A DNA stretch of 62,583 nt from contig JAAYAM010000023.1 of NCBI GenBank assembly GCA_012719355.1, positions 1 to 62,583 of the forward strand, in the 5' to 3' direction. This document shows positions 19,501-28,854 of the stretch, piece after piece. The position numbers and the translations under genes were made by a program. A model generated the notes under the pieces. It had not been told where the DNA came from, ran no database searches, and worked only from the letters and a program-made list of their open reading frames with translations. The stretch's first letter is position 1. Every line of letters starts with the position of its first letter. This DNA comes from Acidobacteriota bacterium. GTDB lineage: Bacteria > Acidobacteriota > UBA6911.

Positions 19501-19780
19501 TGCCGACCTTCTGATCCTGGACAACGATATCCGCGTGCTGCTCCCAGGCTGTTGAGCGGTATGACTCGGTCTGAACTTCGATTTTTCCGTAGGCTATTTT
19601 GGCTTCGCAGACGTCCGGATACTGCCATCCGGAGGGGATTGTGTTCACAATGCGGGTAAACAGTTCTGTCGAAGAGAGGCCGGGTTCGCTCATTATCCCT
19701 TCGACCTGGTAGAGGCAGTTGAGTTCCTTTGCCCTTTCCTTAAGATCGATGAGAAGTTTGTCGACAGGTTTTTCATTCAT
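16598..19780 (-). CDS. PEP/pyruvate-binding (PPDK N-terminal) protein fused to a nucleotidyltransferase
   Basis: The 1060-residue protein has three parts. Residues 1-130 look like a GAF-type sensor domain. About 330-760 is the ATP-grasp module of pyruvate phosphate dikinase and PEP synthase (GRLGGKGAGLFVA near 337; RSSSLLEDSWGTSFAGKY; a QCRPQ end). Near 965 is a small nucleotidyltransferase (LFGSTKNATAGPQSDVDLLI, the GS...DxD signature). The phosphohistidine and PEP-binding domains of true dikinases are missing, so classical PEP synthesis is not expected. It may phosphorylate or nucleotidylate a partner, but this is inference. I recall related fusions among Deltaproteobacteria and Acidobacteria without known function. 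Confidence 0.8.
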   Translation of the reverse strand: MNEKPVDKLLIDLKERAKELNCLYQVEGIMSEPGLSSTELFTRIVNTIPSGWQYPDVCEAKIAYGKIEVQTESYRSTAWEQHADIVVQDQKVGRISVCYTEERPQSDEGPFLKEERKLIDTIADRLKHRILHENLKAVFDREKRHGESSEGWAIILDLLKRTDPKLLTRIARKMLNQLTWRGLEEAHRILERVSPPPARNGAGEIQDENRPSRVSASQELLSVAREVFEIAGEHLPEADILNFIQKCIKEDRSGFLIKTLENPNSSLAEIAAAIERFRHLLPQGIELSPTRERTFQVSLIQRLLNDDPQFVQVARQFISLNDFSDLLIRIIYPAGSHGRLGGKGAGLFVASQILKKHSEGHEILKDVRIPKTWHITSDGLLSFINYNDLEEIVEHKYKDIGQVRQEYPSIVQVFKNASFPPEMVNGLSMALDDFAEVPLIVRSSSLLEDSWGTSFAGKYKSLFIANQGTKHQRLLALMDAIAEVYASTFGPDPIGYRKERGLIDLHEEMGILIQEVVGTRIGRYYMPTFAGVGFSRNEFQWSRRIRREDGLLRMVPGLGTRAVDRLLDDYPILVSPGQPTLRTNVTVDEKVRYSPRQLDVIDLETGSFETVEVGKLMQEFGYEYPDVHQLVSILQEERLVQPWGIGIDQYRDHLVVTFDGLLSRTQFVEQVSTMLKVLESEYGTPIDIEFAHDGKHLYLLQCRPQSYGALSQPAIIPRDVPKDRIVFSANRYVTNGTVQGITHIVYVDPQEYSRLPEHSDLISVGQAIGRLNQLLPKRQFILMGPGRWGSRGDIRLGVSVSYSDINNTAMLIEIAQKHKEYVPELSFGTHFFQDLVEASIRYLPLYPESWGTFLNESILQESPNWLPELLPEFAHLAETVRVIDLPGTAPGMMLKVLMNGELDEAVAILTPQQTEPEERPVRGGRRMRDSEQTVDEHWRWRLHSVEEIADHMDPARFGVKAMYLFGSTKNATAGPQSDVDLLIHFAGTKVQKHDLLTWLEGWSLCLSHMNYLRTGHKTEGLLNVHLVTDQDIRNRTSYAVKIGAITDPARPIPLGRKIKT

Positions 19781-19801
19781 CGGGACAGATTTATTGTGCC
19801 A

Positions 19802-19841
19802 CAGATTCCACGGATGACCATGGTGTCACCCGTGGAATCTG
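19802..19841. terminator. Long perfect stem-loop downstream of glutamate dehydrogenase
   Basis: CAGATTCCACGG (19802-19813) pairs exactly with CCGTGGAATCTG (19830-19841). A further TGAC/GTCA stem lies inside the loop. It sits in the 70-bp gap between two minus-strand genes, just below the gdh stop. No T run follows, so it may be a Rho-assisted terminator, an mRNA-stabilising end or a dispersed repeat unit. Confidence 0.5.
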
Positions 19842-19850
19842 CAGAGGATC

Positions 19851-21188
19851 TCAGCACCAGCCCCGGTCCTTGCATGCCCTGGCAACCCGGTCGATGGCGA
19901 GAAGGTATGCTGCATCCCTCATTCCTACTTTGCGCTTCACCGACACTTCTCTGACTGCGTGAAATGCCGCGGTCATCTTGGAGTCGAGTTTGTCGAATAC
20001 TTCCTTTTCTTCCCAGTAGTAGTTCATGTTTCCCTGCACCTGTTCGAAGTAGCTGCAGGTGACTCCTCCCGCATTGCAGAGAATGTCGGGTACAAGGAAG
20101 ATGCCTCGCTGCTCGAGGAGCAAATCGGCTTCCGGCGTAGTCGGTCCATTCGCCCCTTCCGCAATCAACTTCACCCTACGGTTAATCTTAGGCGTGGTTT
20201 CGACCGTAATCTGGTTTTCGACAGCGGCAGGTATGAGAATGTCGACATCCTGTTCCAGCCAGGCTTCACCCGGGAGGATTTCGTACCCGAGTTCCTGCGC
20301 CTTCTTCCGGTCGATCGTTCCCCACGGATCGGTGATTGAGAAGATTTCATCGAAAATGATCCCGGATCGCTTCCTGCAGCAGAAAGTCTTGTTATCTGCC
20401 GGATCCCAGCTCGAAACGCAGACAACGGTCCCGCCGATTTTATGATAGAGCTCGAGGGCATGCTGAGCGACGTTTCCAAATCCCTGGATGCTGGCGGTGG
20501 TGTTTTCGGGCTTGATGTTCAGCTCCTTGAGGGCTTCGCGAACGGTAAGAATCACCATGTAACCTGTGGCTTCCTTCCGCCCCCGGGACCCTCCAATGGT
20601 GGTGGGCTTGCCGGTGATGAATCCCGGGTACCTGCCTCCATGTATCTTCTCGAATTCGTCCAGCATCCAGAGCATGTCCTGGGGATTTGTCATCACGTCC
20701 GGAGCCGGCACGTCGACGAAAGGCCCCACATCCCTCGCAATCTGCCTCACCCATCCACGGCAGAGCTGTTCGATTTCGTGCACGCTCAGATTGTGTGGAT
20801 CGCAGATGATTCCGCCTTTGGCCCCGCCGAGCGGAATATCGACCACCGAGCATTTCCATGTCATCCACATTGCAAGTGCGCGTATGGTGTCGATGGTCTC
20901 CAGCGGGTGAAACCGCACTCCACCCTTGCAGGGTCCGCGTGCATCATTATGCTGCACCCTGAACCCGCGAAAAATCTGCATGCCACTGTTGTCCATCCGT
21001 ACCGGAATGCTGAAGTGGTATTCCCGTATCGGATTGCGCAGCAGTTCGCGAGTCGGTTCGTCCAGGCCCAGAAGACTGGCTATCCTGTCGAACTGCTTCT
21101 GAGCTGTGTCGAATGGATTGTAGGAAGCCACAGCTGTGGCCGCGGTCTTCTTGACCGCCACTGTCGTTGTTGTTTTTCGCAAAGCCAT
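19851..21188 (-). CDS. gdhA: Glu/Leu/Phe/Val-type glutamate dehydrogenase
   Basis: The 445-residue protein carries the family landmarks GPCKGGVRFHP (K88), the PLGGAKGG active-site lysine (K124), PAPDVMT, and the nucleotide-binding loop IQGFGNVAQHA. It converts glutamate to 2-oxoglutarate and ammonium, or the reverse. Coenzyme preference cannot be told safely. The N-terminus has about 25 extra lysine- and threonine-rich residues. The gene has its own promoter candidate with a 14-bp palindrome over the -35. It ends at a long stem-loop. Confidence 0.9.
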   Translation of the reverse strand: MALRKTTTTVAVKKTAATAVASYNPFDTAQKQFDRIASLLGLDEPTRELLRNPIREYHFSIPVRMDNSGMQIFRGFRVQHNDARGPCKGGVRFHPLETIDTIRALAMWMTWKCSVVDIPLGGAKGGIICDPHNLSVHEIEQLCRGWVRQIARDVGPFVDVPAPDVMTNPQDMLWMLDEFEKIHGGRYPGFITGKPTTIGGSRGRKEATGYMVILTVREALKELNIKPENTTASIQGFGNVAQHALELYHKIGGTVVCVSSWDPADNKTFCCRKRSGIIFDEIFSITDPWGTIDRKKAQELGYEILPGEAWLEQDVDILIPAAVENQITVETTPKINRRVKLIAEGANGPTTPEADLLLEQRGIFLVPDILCNAGGVTCSYFEQVQGNMNYYWEEKEVFDKLDSKMTAAFHAVREVSVKRKVGMRDAAYLLAIDRVARACKDRGWC

Positions 21189-21298
21189 GTTTGTGCCCTT
21201 TGAATAAGTTCCTGTAGTTTACAACTGTCACTGATGATAGTTGCCCTGTGGAGAGCCGGCCCGGCTCCGGCTTCCGTGGGCAGCGCTGAACACAGACC

Positions 21299-21334
21299 GT
21301 TATTCTGCGCAGACCCTGAATGTCAATATTGACA
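21299..21334 (-). promoter_or_regulatory. Predicted gdh promoter with palindromic operator
   Basis: On the minus strand a perfect -35 TTGACA (21326-21321) is followed after 16 bp by AATAAC (21304-21299). The -35 is the inner half of a perfect 14-bp palindrome TGTCAATATTGACA (21321-21334), so a bound dimer would block RNA polymerase. This is the best regulatory signal in the 268-bp gap between gdh and clpB. Confidence 0.5.
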
Positions 21335-21411
21335 AGGGCGTAATTGTATCTACTGGACAGGGACGAACGCAAACAAAAACCGGACACCCATCAGACAGGA
21401 ACGTCTCGAAG

Positions 21412-21445
21412 ATGGCCGCTCCAATGCGCGTTTGGGTGCGGCCAT
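21412..21445 (-). terminator. Stem-loop just after clpB
   Basis: ATGGCCGC and GCGGCCAT form an 8-bp stem with an 18-base loop, starting 11 bases past the clpB stop. There is no T tract on the minus strand. It probably ends the chaperone operon. Confidence 0.45.
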
Positions 21446-21456
21446 TTCAGTCTTTT

Positions 21457-24096
21457 TCACGCGGCCGGTTTGTCTCTGCGAGGTTCCGGTTGGGGAATGA
21501 ACACCAAGTCTTGTTTCGGCCTGTCGTAATCGACCAGCACATGCTGTCCGTCGGTTACTTCGCCTTTGAGAATCATCCGGCCAAGGGCGGTTTCAATATG
21601 TTTCTGTATGTATCGCTTCAGGGGTCTGGCTCCGTAGTTCGGGTCATAAACCGCGCGGACGAGATGAAGTCGCGCCTCGTCGGTCAATAGCAGTTCGATG
21701 TGCCGTTCGGCGAGACGTTCCCGGAGCCTTGCCAGCTGAATGTCAACAATCTGCATCAGTTGTTCTTCCGACAGTGCGTGGAACACGATGATGTCGTCCA
21801 CGCGGTTGAGAAATTCGGGCCTGAAGAAACGATGCAGATCCTGCAGCACCGCGTCCTTCATGCGTTCGTACTCCGCTCCGGAAGTGGCGCCGCGGTATTC
21901 GAGAATCCGCAGACTCCCGATGTTCGAGGTCATGATCACGATGGTGTTCTTGAAACTTACCACGCGCCCCTGTCCGTCGGTAAGCCGGCCGTCATCTAAT
22001 ATCTGCAGCATGAGATTGAAAACGTCCTGATGAGCCTTCTCGACTTCGTCAAAGAGCAGGACGGAATAGGGACGGCGCCGGACCGCTTCCGTCAGCTGTC
22101 CCCCCTCTTCGTATCCCACGTATCCCGGCGGTGCACCAATGAGCCTCGCGACGGTGTGCTTTTCCTGGTATTCCGACATGTCGATCCTGATCATCGCGTG
22201 TTCGTCATTGAAAAGGAATTCAGCGAGCGCGCGGGCGAGTTCCGTCTTGCCGACGCCGGTGGGACCGAGAAAAATGAAACTTCCTATGGGACGGTTCGGA
22301 TCCTGCAAACCGGAACGAGAGCGGATGATCGCTTCCGAGACTGCAGTGACCGCCTCATCCTGGCCGATGACCCGCTTGTGGAGTTCCTCCTCGAGATGCA
22401 AGAGCTTCTGGACCTCGCCTTCGAGCAGCCGCGAAACCGGGATGCCGGTCCAGCGGCTCACCACCTGTGCAATGTCCTGTTCATCGACCTCCTCTTTCAG
22501 CAGCCTCGTCGTCCCCTGCCTTTTTGTCAGCATCTCGTCTTCGATCTGCAGCCTGCGCTCGAGATCCGCCAGATTCCCGTACTTCAACGCCGCCGCCCGG
22601 TTCAGGTCATACTCGCGTTCGGCCTGTTCGATCTCAATCTTCGTCTGCTCGATCTGTTCCCTCAGGGCCCGCAGCTTGTGAACACCCTGCCTCTCAGCTT
22701 CCCACTGCGCTTTCAGCGCATCTGTTCCGGATCTGAGATCAGCAAGTTCCTTCTCGATTTTTGCGAGCCGGTCTTTCGATGCAAAATCGGTTTCCTTCTT
22801 CAGCGCCTCGCGTTCGATTTCAAGCTGCATGATCCGCCGAAGCATTTCATCCAGTTCCGAGGGAAGGGAATCGATTTCGGTACGAAGCTTCGCTGCAGCC
22901 TCGTCCACAAGATCTATCGCCTTGTCGGGGAGAAAGCGGTCCGATATGTAGCGGTTGGAGAGGACCGATGCGGACACTAGAGCGGAGTCCTTTATCCTGA
23001 CTCCATGATGCACTTCATAGCGTTCCTTCAGTCCTCGCAGAATAGATATGGTGTCTTCCACCGACGGCTCGTCGATGAGAATCGGCTGGAATCTGCGTTC
23101 GAGCGCAGCGTCCTTTTCGATGTGCTTGCGGTATTCATCAATTGTGGTCGCTCCGATACAGTGCAGCTCGCCTCTTGCGAGCATGGGCTTCAGAAGGTTT
23201 CCCGCGTCCATAGCCCCTTCAGCTCTTCCGGCTCCCACCACTGTGTGCAGTTCGTCAATGAAAAGGATAATCTCCCCCTGAGATTCCTGAACCTCCTTTA
23301 GGACGGCTTTGAGCCTTTCCTCGAATTCGCCGCGGTATTTGGCCCCGGCGACGAGCGCGCCCATGTCGAGCGAAATGATCCGTTTTTCCTTCAGCCCCTC
23401 GGGGACATCTCCACGCACGATGCGCTGTGCGAGTCCCTCGACAATCGCCGTCTTCCCCACCCCGGGATCGCCGATCAGGACAGGATTGTTCTTCGTGCGC
23501 CTTGAAAGGACCTGCACCACCCGGCGGATTTCATCGTCGCGGCCGATCACCGGATCAAGCTTTCCCTGCCGTGCAATGGTGGTGAGATCGCGGCCATACC
23601 GTACCAGGGCTTCGTAGGTGGCTTCCGGATCGGGCGACGTGACGCGCTGGCTCCCTCTGATCTGTCTCAGGGCCTGCATCAGCCGGTCTCGTGTTGCGCC
23701 GGCACTACTCAACAGCCTGCCCGCCGCTCCGGTATCTTCAGTCGAGGCAAGCAGCAGGTGCTCAATGGAGATGTATTCGTCGCGCAGGTTCTTTGCTTCA
23801 TCCTCGGCACCGGCCAGCACGCGATTGAGCCGCTCAGTGATGTAGACTTGGTTCAGTCCTCCCGTTGGACCCGATACCCTTGGCATGCGGGCAAGTTCCT
23901 GCTCGAGGTTTTTCTTCAACTGCTCGATATCGATTCCGGCCCGGGCGAGAATCGATTCGGCGAGCCCGTTTTCCTGCTCGATCATCGACACGAGCAGGTG
24001 CTCCAAGTCTACCTGCTGATGGCTGTGGCGGATTGCGATGGACTGGGCGTAGGCCAGGGCTTCCTGTGCTTTCTGGGTGAATCTGTTGATGTCCAT
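21457..24096 (-). CDS. clpB: ClpB disaggregase
   Basis: The 879-residue protein has the full ClpB layout: N-terminal Clp repeats, AAA1 with Walker A GDPGVGKT near 205, a long coiled-coil middle domain (about 410-530, rich in E, K, L and R), and AAA2 with GPTGVGKT near 605. The coiled coil separates ClpB from ClpA/ClpC, and no ClpP-binding loop is apparent. It rescues aggregated proteins together with DnaK, whose gene leads the same operon. It is the last gene, 25 bases after cbpM. Confidence 0.96.
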   Translation of the reverse strand: MDINRFTQKAQEALAYAQSIAIRHSHQQVDLEHLLVSMIEQENGLAESILARAGIDIEQLKKNLEQELARMPRVSGPTGGLNQVYITERLNRVLAGAEDEAKNLRDEYISIEHLLLASTEDTGAAGRLLSSAGATRDRLMQALRQIRGSQRVTSPDPEATYEALVRYGRDLTTIARQGKLDPVIGRDDEIRRVVQVLSRRTKNNPVLIGDPGVGKTAIVEGLAQRIVRGDVPEGLKEKRIISLDMGALVAGAKYRGEFEERLKAVLKEVQESQGEIILFIDELHTVVGAGRAEGAMDAGNLLKPMLARGELHCIGATTIDEYRKHIEKDAALERRFQPILIDEPSVEDTISILRGLKERYEVHHGVRIKDSALVSASVLSNRYISDRFLPDKAIDLVDEAAAKLRTEIDSLPSELDEMLRRIMQLEIEREALKKETDFASKDRLAKIEKELADLRSGTDALKAQWEAERQGVHKLRALREQIEQTKIEIEQAEREYDLNRAAALKYGNLADLERRLQIEDEMLTKRQGTTRLLKEEVDEQDIAQVVSRWTGIPVSRLLEGEVQKLLHLEEELHKRVIGQDEAVTAVSEAIIRSRSGLQDPNRPIGSFIFLGPTGVGKTELARALAEFLFNDEHAMIRIDMSEYQEKHTVARLIGAPPGYVGYEEGGQLTEAVRRRPYSVLLFDEVEKAHQDVFNLMLQILDDGRLTDGQGRVVSFKNTIVIMTSNIGSLRILEYRGATSGAEYERMKDAVLQDLHRFFRPEFLNRVDDIIVFHALSEEQLMQIVDIQLARLRERLAERHIELLLTDEARLHLVRAVYDPNYGARPLKRYIQKHIETALGRMILKGEVTDGQHVLVDYDRPKQDLVFIPQPEPRRDKPAA

Positions 24097-24121
24097 GGTG
24101 AATCTGTCTCCCGTTCAGGTC

Positions 24122-24412
24122 TCAGTCCGAAACATTTCGAAGTTCCCGAATGATCTCCAGCAGCTGCAGGATTACCGCAATACCCGGAAGATTTATGCCC
24201 AGGTCGGCGCGGAGGCGTTCTATCTTTCTTACCCGGGGTACGGCAGAAGCATCGAAAAGGAATTCAGGCTCTGATTCCGCCGGCTCAATCAAGCCGTACT
24301 CGATATAGCAATGTATCCGGTCAGGGTGAACTCCGCAGCATGTCGCAACTGCATCGACTGAAAGATACCCGTGGATCTGCCTCGCGGGGATTATCTGGTA
24401 TTCGCAGCTCAT
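24122..24412 (-). CDS. cbpM: CbpM/HspR-like MerR-family chaperone modulator
   Basis: The 96-residue protein has a MerR-type winged helix ([20 protein letters not shown]) and a C-terminal helix [19 protein letters not shown], the CbpM/HspR signature. CbpM inhibits the J-protein CbpA, while HspR represses the dnaK operon. The neighbour is a CbpA-type protein, but the gene order dnaK-grpE-dnaJ-hspR-clpB is the actinobacterial HspR order, so either role is possible. I saw no HAIR operator in front of dnaK, which favours the modulator role. The ATG overlaps the dnaJ stop as ATGA. Confidence 0.82.
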   Translation of the reverse strand: MSCEYQIIPARQIHGYLSVDAVATCCGVHPDRIHCYIEYGLIEPAESEPEFLFDASAVPRVRKIERLRADLGINLPGIAVILQLLEIIRELRNVSD

Positions 24413-25434
24413 GATCTTCCGGAACCTCTCATGAGTTCTCTCGGATTAAAGCGTGATTCGGCAGCCAGCTTCTGGAACAGATCCCTTTCTGCCCCGCTGA
24501 TCTGCGGCGGGTTCACGATCTTCAGCCGGACGTACTGGTCGCCGCGTCCGCCGTCTCTGCGCTTGAGTCCCTGTCCTCTCATCCGGAGCTGCTGCCCGCT
24601 TTGAGTCCCGGCCGGTATGGTCATGTCGACCGGCCCTTCAATCGTAGGAACCGTTACCCTCGCTCCCAGCGCGGCTTCCCACGGCGCCAGCGGCAGTTCC
24701 ATGTGAAGGTCATCTTCCTTGGGTGTAAACAGCGGATGCGGCTTGAGGCGTATTCGCAGATAGAGATCTCCAGGCGGCATCCCGTCGCCTCCGGGATCTC
24801 CCTGTCCCGCGAGCCGAACCACGGATCCGTCACGCACCCCGGCAGGGATGTTGACCTGAAGTGATTTCGGCCGGCGGATTAAGCCGGTTCCACGACAGGT
24901 CGGACAACGCTGTCTGTCTTTGATCCCCGCTCCTCTGCAATCGGGACATGTTTCGGTTGCCGTCAGGTTTATGACCTTGCGTGTGCCACGGTACGCATCT
25001 TCCAGTGCGAGCTCTATCTCGGCTTCAGCGTCGCGGCCGCGTGCTCGAGATCCGGCTGTCCGCCCACCTCTCCCTCCGAAAAGCGTCGCAAAGAAATCGC
25101 TGAAATCTCCGAATCCTCCCTCCACGCCTCCGAAGATGTCTCCCAGATCCCCCTGTTCAAAACGAATGCCTTCCCATCCGGGAGGTGGAGTGAAATCAGC
25201 GCCTCCTTTCCAGTTTTCTCCGAGCATGTCATAGCGTTTTCGTTTCTCCGGATCCGAAAGCACTTCGTACGCTTCGTTGACCTGCTTGAATTTCTCTTCC
25301 GCCGTTTTGTCGTTGGGGTTGACGTCAGGATGGTATTGCCGGGCAAGTTTCCGGAATGCGCGGCGGATTTCGTCTTCGCCGGCATTGCGCGGTACCCCTA
25401 GTATCTGGTAGTAGTGCTGAAATTTTACGGCCAT
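24409..25434 (-). CDS. DnaJ/CbpA-type co-chaperone with a reduced zinc finger
   Basis: The 341-residue protein has a J domain with HPD at 35-37, a Gly/Phe-rich linker (about 75-130) and a C-terminal substrate-binding domain. Between them is a short cysteine region with only two CxxCxGxG motifs (CPDCRGAG and CPTCRGTG, about 160-180). Canonical DnaJ has four and CbpA none, so this is an intermediate form. It stimulates DnaK ATPase. It lies between grpE and cbpM in the operon. Confidence 0.88.
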   Translation of the reverse strand: MAVKFQHYYQILGVPRNAGEDEIRRAFRKLARQYHPDVNPNDKTAEEKFKQVNEAYEVLSDPEKRKRYDMLGENWKGGADFTPPPGWEGIRFEQGDLGDIFGGVEGGFGDFSDFFATLFGGRGGRTAGSRARGRDAEAEIELALEDAYRGTRKVINLTATETCPDCRGAGIKDRQRCPTCRGTGLIRRPKSLQVNIPAGVRDGSVVRLAGQGDPGGDGMPPGDLYLRIRLKPHPLFTPKEDDLHMELPLAPWEAALGARVTVPTIEGPVDMTIPAGTQSGQQLRMRGQGLKRRDGGRGDQYVRLKIVNPPQISGAERDLFQKLAAESRFNPRELMRGSGRS

Positions 25435-25469
25435 CGCTTAAAGCGTCTCAGTCTACAGGCTACATGCCT

Positions 25470-25955
25470 CTATCGAGCGACTATGACTCGCGCCGGGCGC
25501 AGCAGCTCAGTTCCCCATCTGTACCCGCTGCGCACTTCTTCCACTACTGAACCGGGGGGATGCTCCCCTGCCGCCACGGTCCCTGCCGCTTCGTGCAACC
25601 TGGGGTCGAACGTTTCTCCTTTACTCTGGAACCGAATCACACCCTCAGCCAGGATTCTCTTTTGAAGGAGCCGATGGATAATCTCGAATCCTTCCAGAAG
25701 CGATGAGTGATCACCCTGAGCAAGATCCAGAGCGCGGTCGAATTCGTCGGCGATTTCCACGAACGCCAGGAGGAGATCCTTTCTTCCGTCCCGGATCGCC
25801 TTTGCCTGCTCGCGCTCTACTCGCTTACGGTAATTCTCGCAATCGGCCAGGGCGCGCAAATACATCGAATGCTCTTTGTTGAGCTGTTCCTTGAGGTGCT
25901 CGATTTCGGCACGTTCATCCCGGGTTTCCTCGGGCTCAGGATTCATCTCTCTCAT
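25470..25955 (-). CDS. grpE: GrpE nucleotide exchange factor
   Basis: The 161-residue protein has a charged N-terminal coiled coil, the core [18 protein letters not shown], and a C-terminal beta domain containing [10 protein letters not shown] and the ending RPARVIVAR. It releases ADP from DnaK. It overlaps dnaK by 20 bases, so translation is probably coupled. Its length is on the short side of normal for the family. Confidence 0.93.
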   Translation of the reverse strand: MREMNPEPEETRDERAEIEHLKEQLNKEHSMYLRALADCENYRKRVEREQAKAIRDGRKDLLLAFVEIADEFDRALDLAQGDHSSLLEGFEIIHRLLQKRILAEGVIRFQSKGETFDPRLHEAAGTVAAGEHPPGSVVEEVRSGYRWGTELLRPARVIVAR

Positions 25956-27825
25956 TTTGGTCTCTCGGGGTGAATTCGGCGTCGATCACGCCATCAGTTC
26001 CCGTCGCCCGTCCTTCGCCGGGTCGGGAATAATTACCGGATGAAAGCGCATACGAAATCTGCTGCAGGTCGCCGGCGAGCTGTCGCAGGTGTCCAGTGTC
26101 GCCGGACTGGTTCTTCACAAGTGTCCGGACTTCCGAAATCATCTGATCCGCCCGTGCCCGCACATTGACAGGCACCTGCTCTCCAAGCTCCCTGATCTGG
26201 CGCTCGACCTGGTAGGCCATCGAGTCGGCGGTATTCCTTGCTTCCACTTCTTCGCGCCTCCTCCGGTCCTCGTCGGAATGCGCCTTGGCATCAGCGACCA
26301 TGCGGTCGATCTCTTCTTTTGAGAGCTGGGTGGATCCTGAAATCGTGATCTTCTGTTCCATGCCGGTAGTCTTGTCACGGGCGGACACGGTCAGAATCCC
26401 GCTGGCGTCAATATCGAACGTGACTTCGATCTGCGGCTGCCCACGTGGAGCCGGGCGTATGCCCTCGAGACGGAAATGCCCCAGTGTGCGGTTGTCGCGC
26501 GCCAGCTCGCGCTCCCCCTGCAAGACATGAATGTCGACCGCGGTCTGGTTGTCTTCGGCGGTGGAAAAGATCTCCGACTTACGGGCAGGAATGGTGGTAT
26601 TGCGTTCAAGGAGCTTCGTCATCACCCCCCCGAGCGTCTCGAGCCCGAGCGACAGCGGCGTGACGTCGAGCAGAACGACTCCTTTCACCTCGCCGCTGAG
26701 AATGCCTGCCTGAATCGCGGCTCCGATTGCCACCACTTCGTCGGGATTAACCGACTGGTTCGGTTCCCTGCCGCCCGTCAGCCTTCGAACAAGAGCCTGT
26801 ACGGCAGGCATACGGGTTGCTCCTCCTACCAGGATGATTTCCTGTATGTCCCGTTCGGTCAGCTTTGCATCCGCAAGCGCCTGCCTGACAGGCCCGACAC
26901 AGCGCTCGACCAGATCCGCTGTCAGCTGGTCGAATCTGGATCTCGTGAGACGGGTTTCAAGATGTTTCGGGCCAGACGCGTCCGCGGTGATGAAGGGAAG
27001 GCTGATCGTGGTTTCGAGCGTAGAGGAAAGCTCGATTTTGGCTTTTTCGGCCGCTTCGGTAAGGCGCTGCAGAGCCTGCCGGTCTTTCCTGAGATCTATG
27101 CCCTGGTCGCGAAGGAAATCCTCCGCTATCCAGTCAACTATGCGCTTGTCGAAGTCGTCCCCGCCGAGATGCGTGTCTCCTGAGGTTGACCTGACCTCGA
27201 AGACTCCCTCTCCGACGTCGAGGATGGACACGTCAAATGTACCTCCTCCAAAGTCGAAGACCATAATGGTCTCGTTCTGTTTTTTATCGAGTCCATAGGC
27301 GAGCGATGCGGCGGTGGGCTCGTTGATTATCCTGAGTACGTTCAGTCCCGCGATTCTTCCTGCATCCTTCGTAGCCGTCCGTTGTGCGTCATTAAAATAC
27401 GCGGGAACGGTAATAACCGCATCGGTGACCTTTTCCCCAAGATATCTCGAAGCATCGTCTGCAAGCTTTCTGAGGACCGCGGCCGATATTTCCTCGGGGG
27501 CGACCAGCTTCCCAGCCACCTCGAAGCGCACGGCCTCGTTTTCCCCCGGCTTTACCCGGAAGGGCACACTCTTGATTTCGGATTGGACTTCGAAGAAGCG
27601 GCGGCCTATGAACCGCTTGGCCGAATAGATTGTGTTCTCCGGATTGAGAACCGCCTGACGCTTTGCCAGCTGGCCGACAAGACGTTCTCCGGTCTTTGTG
27701 TAAGCGACAACCGAGGGAGTCACACGGCTTCCCTCGGCGTTTACTATCACTGTCGGTTTCCCAGCCTCCATGACAGCAACCACCGAATTCGTCGTTCCCA
27801 GATCGATCCCTATCGCTTTTGCCAT
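25936..27825 (-). CDS. dnaK: DnaK (Hsp70) chaperone
   Basis: The 629-residue protein starts with [19 protein letters not shown]. It carries the Hsp70 ATPase signatures ([27 protein letters not shown]), the linker and the substrate domain ([13 protein letters not shown]). The start at 27825 is set by GGAGGAATACC before the ATG. It is the first gene of a five-gene chaperone operon. No CIRCE or HAIR element is visible in the 89 bases upstream. The hydrogenase operon ends immediately ahead on the same strand, so read-through is possible. Confidence 0.96.
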   Translation of the reverse strand: MAKAIGIDLGTTNSVVAVMEAGKPTVIVNAEGSRVTPSVVAYTKTGERLVGQLAKRQAVLNPENTIYSAKRFIGRRFFEVQSEIKSVPFRVKPGENEAVRFEVAGKLVAPEEISAAVLRKLADDASRYLGEKVTDAVITVPAYFNDAQRTATKDAGRIAGLNVLRIINEPTAASLAYGLDKKQNETIMVFDFGGGTFDVSILDVGEGVFEVRSTSGDTHLGGDDFDKRIVDWIAEDFLRDQGIDLRKDRQALQRLTEAAEKAKIELSSTLETTISLPFITADASGPKHLETRLTRSRFDQLTADLVERCVGPVRQALADAKLTERDIQEIILVGGATRMPAVQALVRRLTGGREPNQSVNPDEVVAIGAAIQAGILSGEVKGVVLLDVTPLSLGLETLGGVMTKLLERNTTIPARKSEIFSTAEDNQTAVDIHVLQGERELARDNRTLGHFRLEGIRPAPRGQPQIEVTFDIDASGILTVSARDKTTGMEQKITISGSTQLSKEEIDRMVADAKAHSDEDRRRREEVEARNTADSMAYQVERQIRELGEQVPVNVRARADQMISEVRTLVKNQSGDTGHLRQLAGDLQQISYALSSGNYSRPGEGRATGTDGVIDAEFTPRDQNERDES

Positions 27826-27914
27826 GGTATTCCTCCACGTGGAATTGCCTTGCAAGAAGCGCGCCCTTCCGAACATGGACGACGGAGATACTTGTCGGCG
27901 GGCCCCTGATCCGG

Positions 27915-28067
27915 CTACATGAAGAAGGTGATCTTGATATAGCGCTTTATGCTTTTCATGTTGACCGCGACCCCGGCGACGACTGCTGCGGCCGCCACGG
28001 CCCCGGCGACCGTCCATACCTGCTTCGCAGCCGTCCTCCGCCCGCAGATCATAGTTCGTATATCCAT
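27915..28067 (-). CDS. 50-aa membrane-anchored DUF6893-like protein of the hydrogenase operon
   Basis: An ATG preceded by TAAGGAG at the right spacing opens a 50-residue frame. It encodes a basic start, one membrane helix ([16 protein letters not shown], about 20-36 with neighbours) and a basic tail, [14 protein letters not shown]. Hydrogenase operons of the group 1h type commonly end with a small protein of this shape (DUF6893: one helix, then RYLKI-like basic residues). The function is unknown; a membrane tether for the soluble hydrogenase is a fair guess. It lies 10 bases after the maturation protease and is easily missed by gene callers because of its size. Confidence 0.75.
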   Translation of the reverse strand: MDIRTMICGRRTAAKQVWTVAGAVAAAAVVAGVAVNMKSIKRYIKITFFM

Positions 28068-28077
28068 AGCAGACTCC

Positions 28078-28548
28078 TTACTCGAGGTAATCTCTGATCA
28101 GCCTTTGAACCATCTCGATTGCACCGTCCAGGGATGCCTCGACAACCTTGCTCAATCCCTGTCTTTCCAATTCGTACGGCTCGCATCCAACGAGATAGAG
28201 ATGGCCGGGTTCCCATCCAAGCCTGCGAGCGAACCGAAGCACCAGCTCCGGATCCATTGAGTGAGCGTCCGGCAATCCGGCCGGCTCCATGGCTTCCGGA
28301 TCGGGTTCGATCAGGTAAAGTGTGCCGGGTGCACCGCCCCGCTTTGTGGCATCGAGCAGGATGACCAGCTCATAACCGTCCGCAAGAGCGTACGCAAGAT
28401 CGATACCGCGTATTCCGAAATCGGCGACATACACTTCGTCCGGCAGATCATACCCGATCAGCCTCCGCGCGGCATGAACGCCGAAGGCGTCGTCTCCCAG
28501 AAAGATATTTCCTATACCTGCGACCAGTATCGGTTTGACCGGAATCAT
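28078..28548 (-). CDS. [NiFe] hydrogenase maturation endopeptidase
   Basis: The 156-residue protein belongs to the HycI/HybD peptidase family, with GIGNIFLGDDAFGVH at the start. Likely nickel ligands are D20, D66 (LLDAT) and H96 (DAHSMDP), corresponding to E16, D62 and H93 of HybD. It trims the C-terminal tail of the large subunit after nickel insertion; the large subunit here keeps such a tail of 22 residues. It is encoded near the end of the hydrogenase operon. No hypA-F gene is in the window. Confidence 0.9.
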   Translation of the reverse strand: MIPVKPILVAGIGNIFLGDDAFGVHAARRLIGYDLPDEVYVADFGIRGIDLAYALADGYELVILLDATKRGGAPGTLYLIEPDPEAMEPAGLPDAHSMDPELVLRFARRLGWEPGHLYLVGCEPYELERQGLSKVVEASLDGAIEMVQRLIRDYLE

Positions 28549-28554
28549 GCGGCA

Positions 28555-28854
28555 TCACTCCCTGAGCGGTTCCACCTCGTCGGGCGTGAAGAAAAAGCGG
28601 TGCCCGGGCTGCCGCAGGAATCCCATGTCTCTCCCGGGATCATCGTCGAGCACCACCGCGAGATACACAGCGTCTTCATAGTCCTGCTCGATCGACTCGA
28701 TCACCGCGACCTGTCCAGCAAGTGCGGTGTCAATGATGTCGCCACCCTTCCGGGGATGAAGGCGGACGCGGCTGCCCGGCCGTATTTCGACGCCGCGTAT
28801 CCGAACGGAAGCCGGCCTCGGCCTGCCTTCGAGATACTCCCAATCATGATTCAC
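28555..28854 (-). CDS. Conserved hypothetical protein of group 1h hydrogenase operons
   Basis: The 99-residue soluble protein is beta-rich by eye, with a region like an SH3 or KOW-type barrel (VEIRPGSRVRLHPRKGGD; GQVAVIESIEQDYEDAVY). It has no cysteine and no signal. It overlaps the preceding gene by ATGA and is followed after six bases by the maturation protease, so it is part of the operon. I recall similar short proteins beside this hydrogenase type, without assigned function. Confidence 0.75.
   Translation of the reverse strand: MNHDWEYLEGRPRPASVRIRGVEIRPGSRVRLHPRKGGDIIDTALAGQVAVIESIEQDYEDAVYLAVVLDDDPGRDMGFLRQPGHRFFFTPDEVEPLRE

Noticed and set aside
27826-27914. CIRCE or HAIR heat-shock operator before dnaK
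   Set aside because: Neither TTAGCACTC/GAGTGCTAA nor CTTGAGT/ACTCAAG arms are present.
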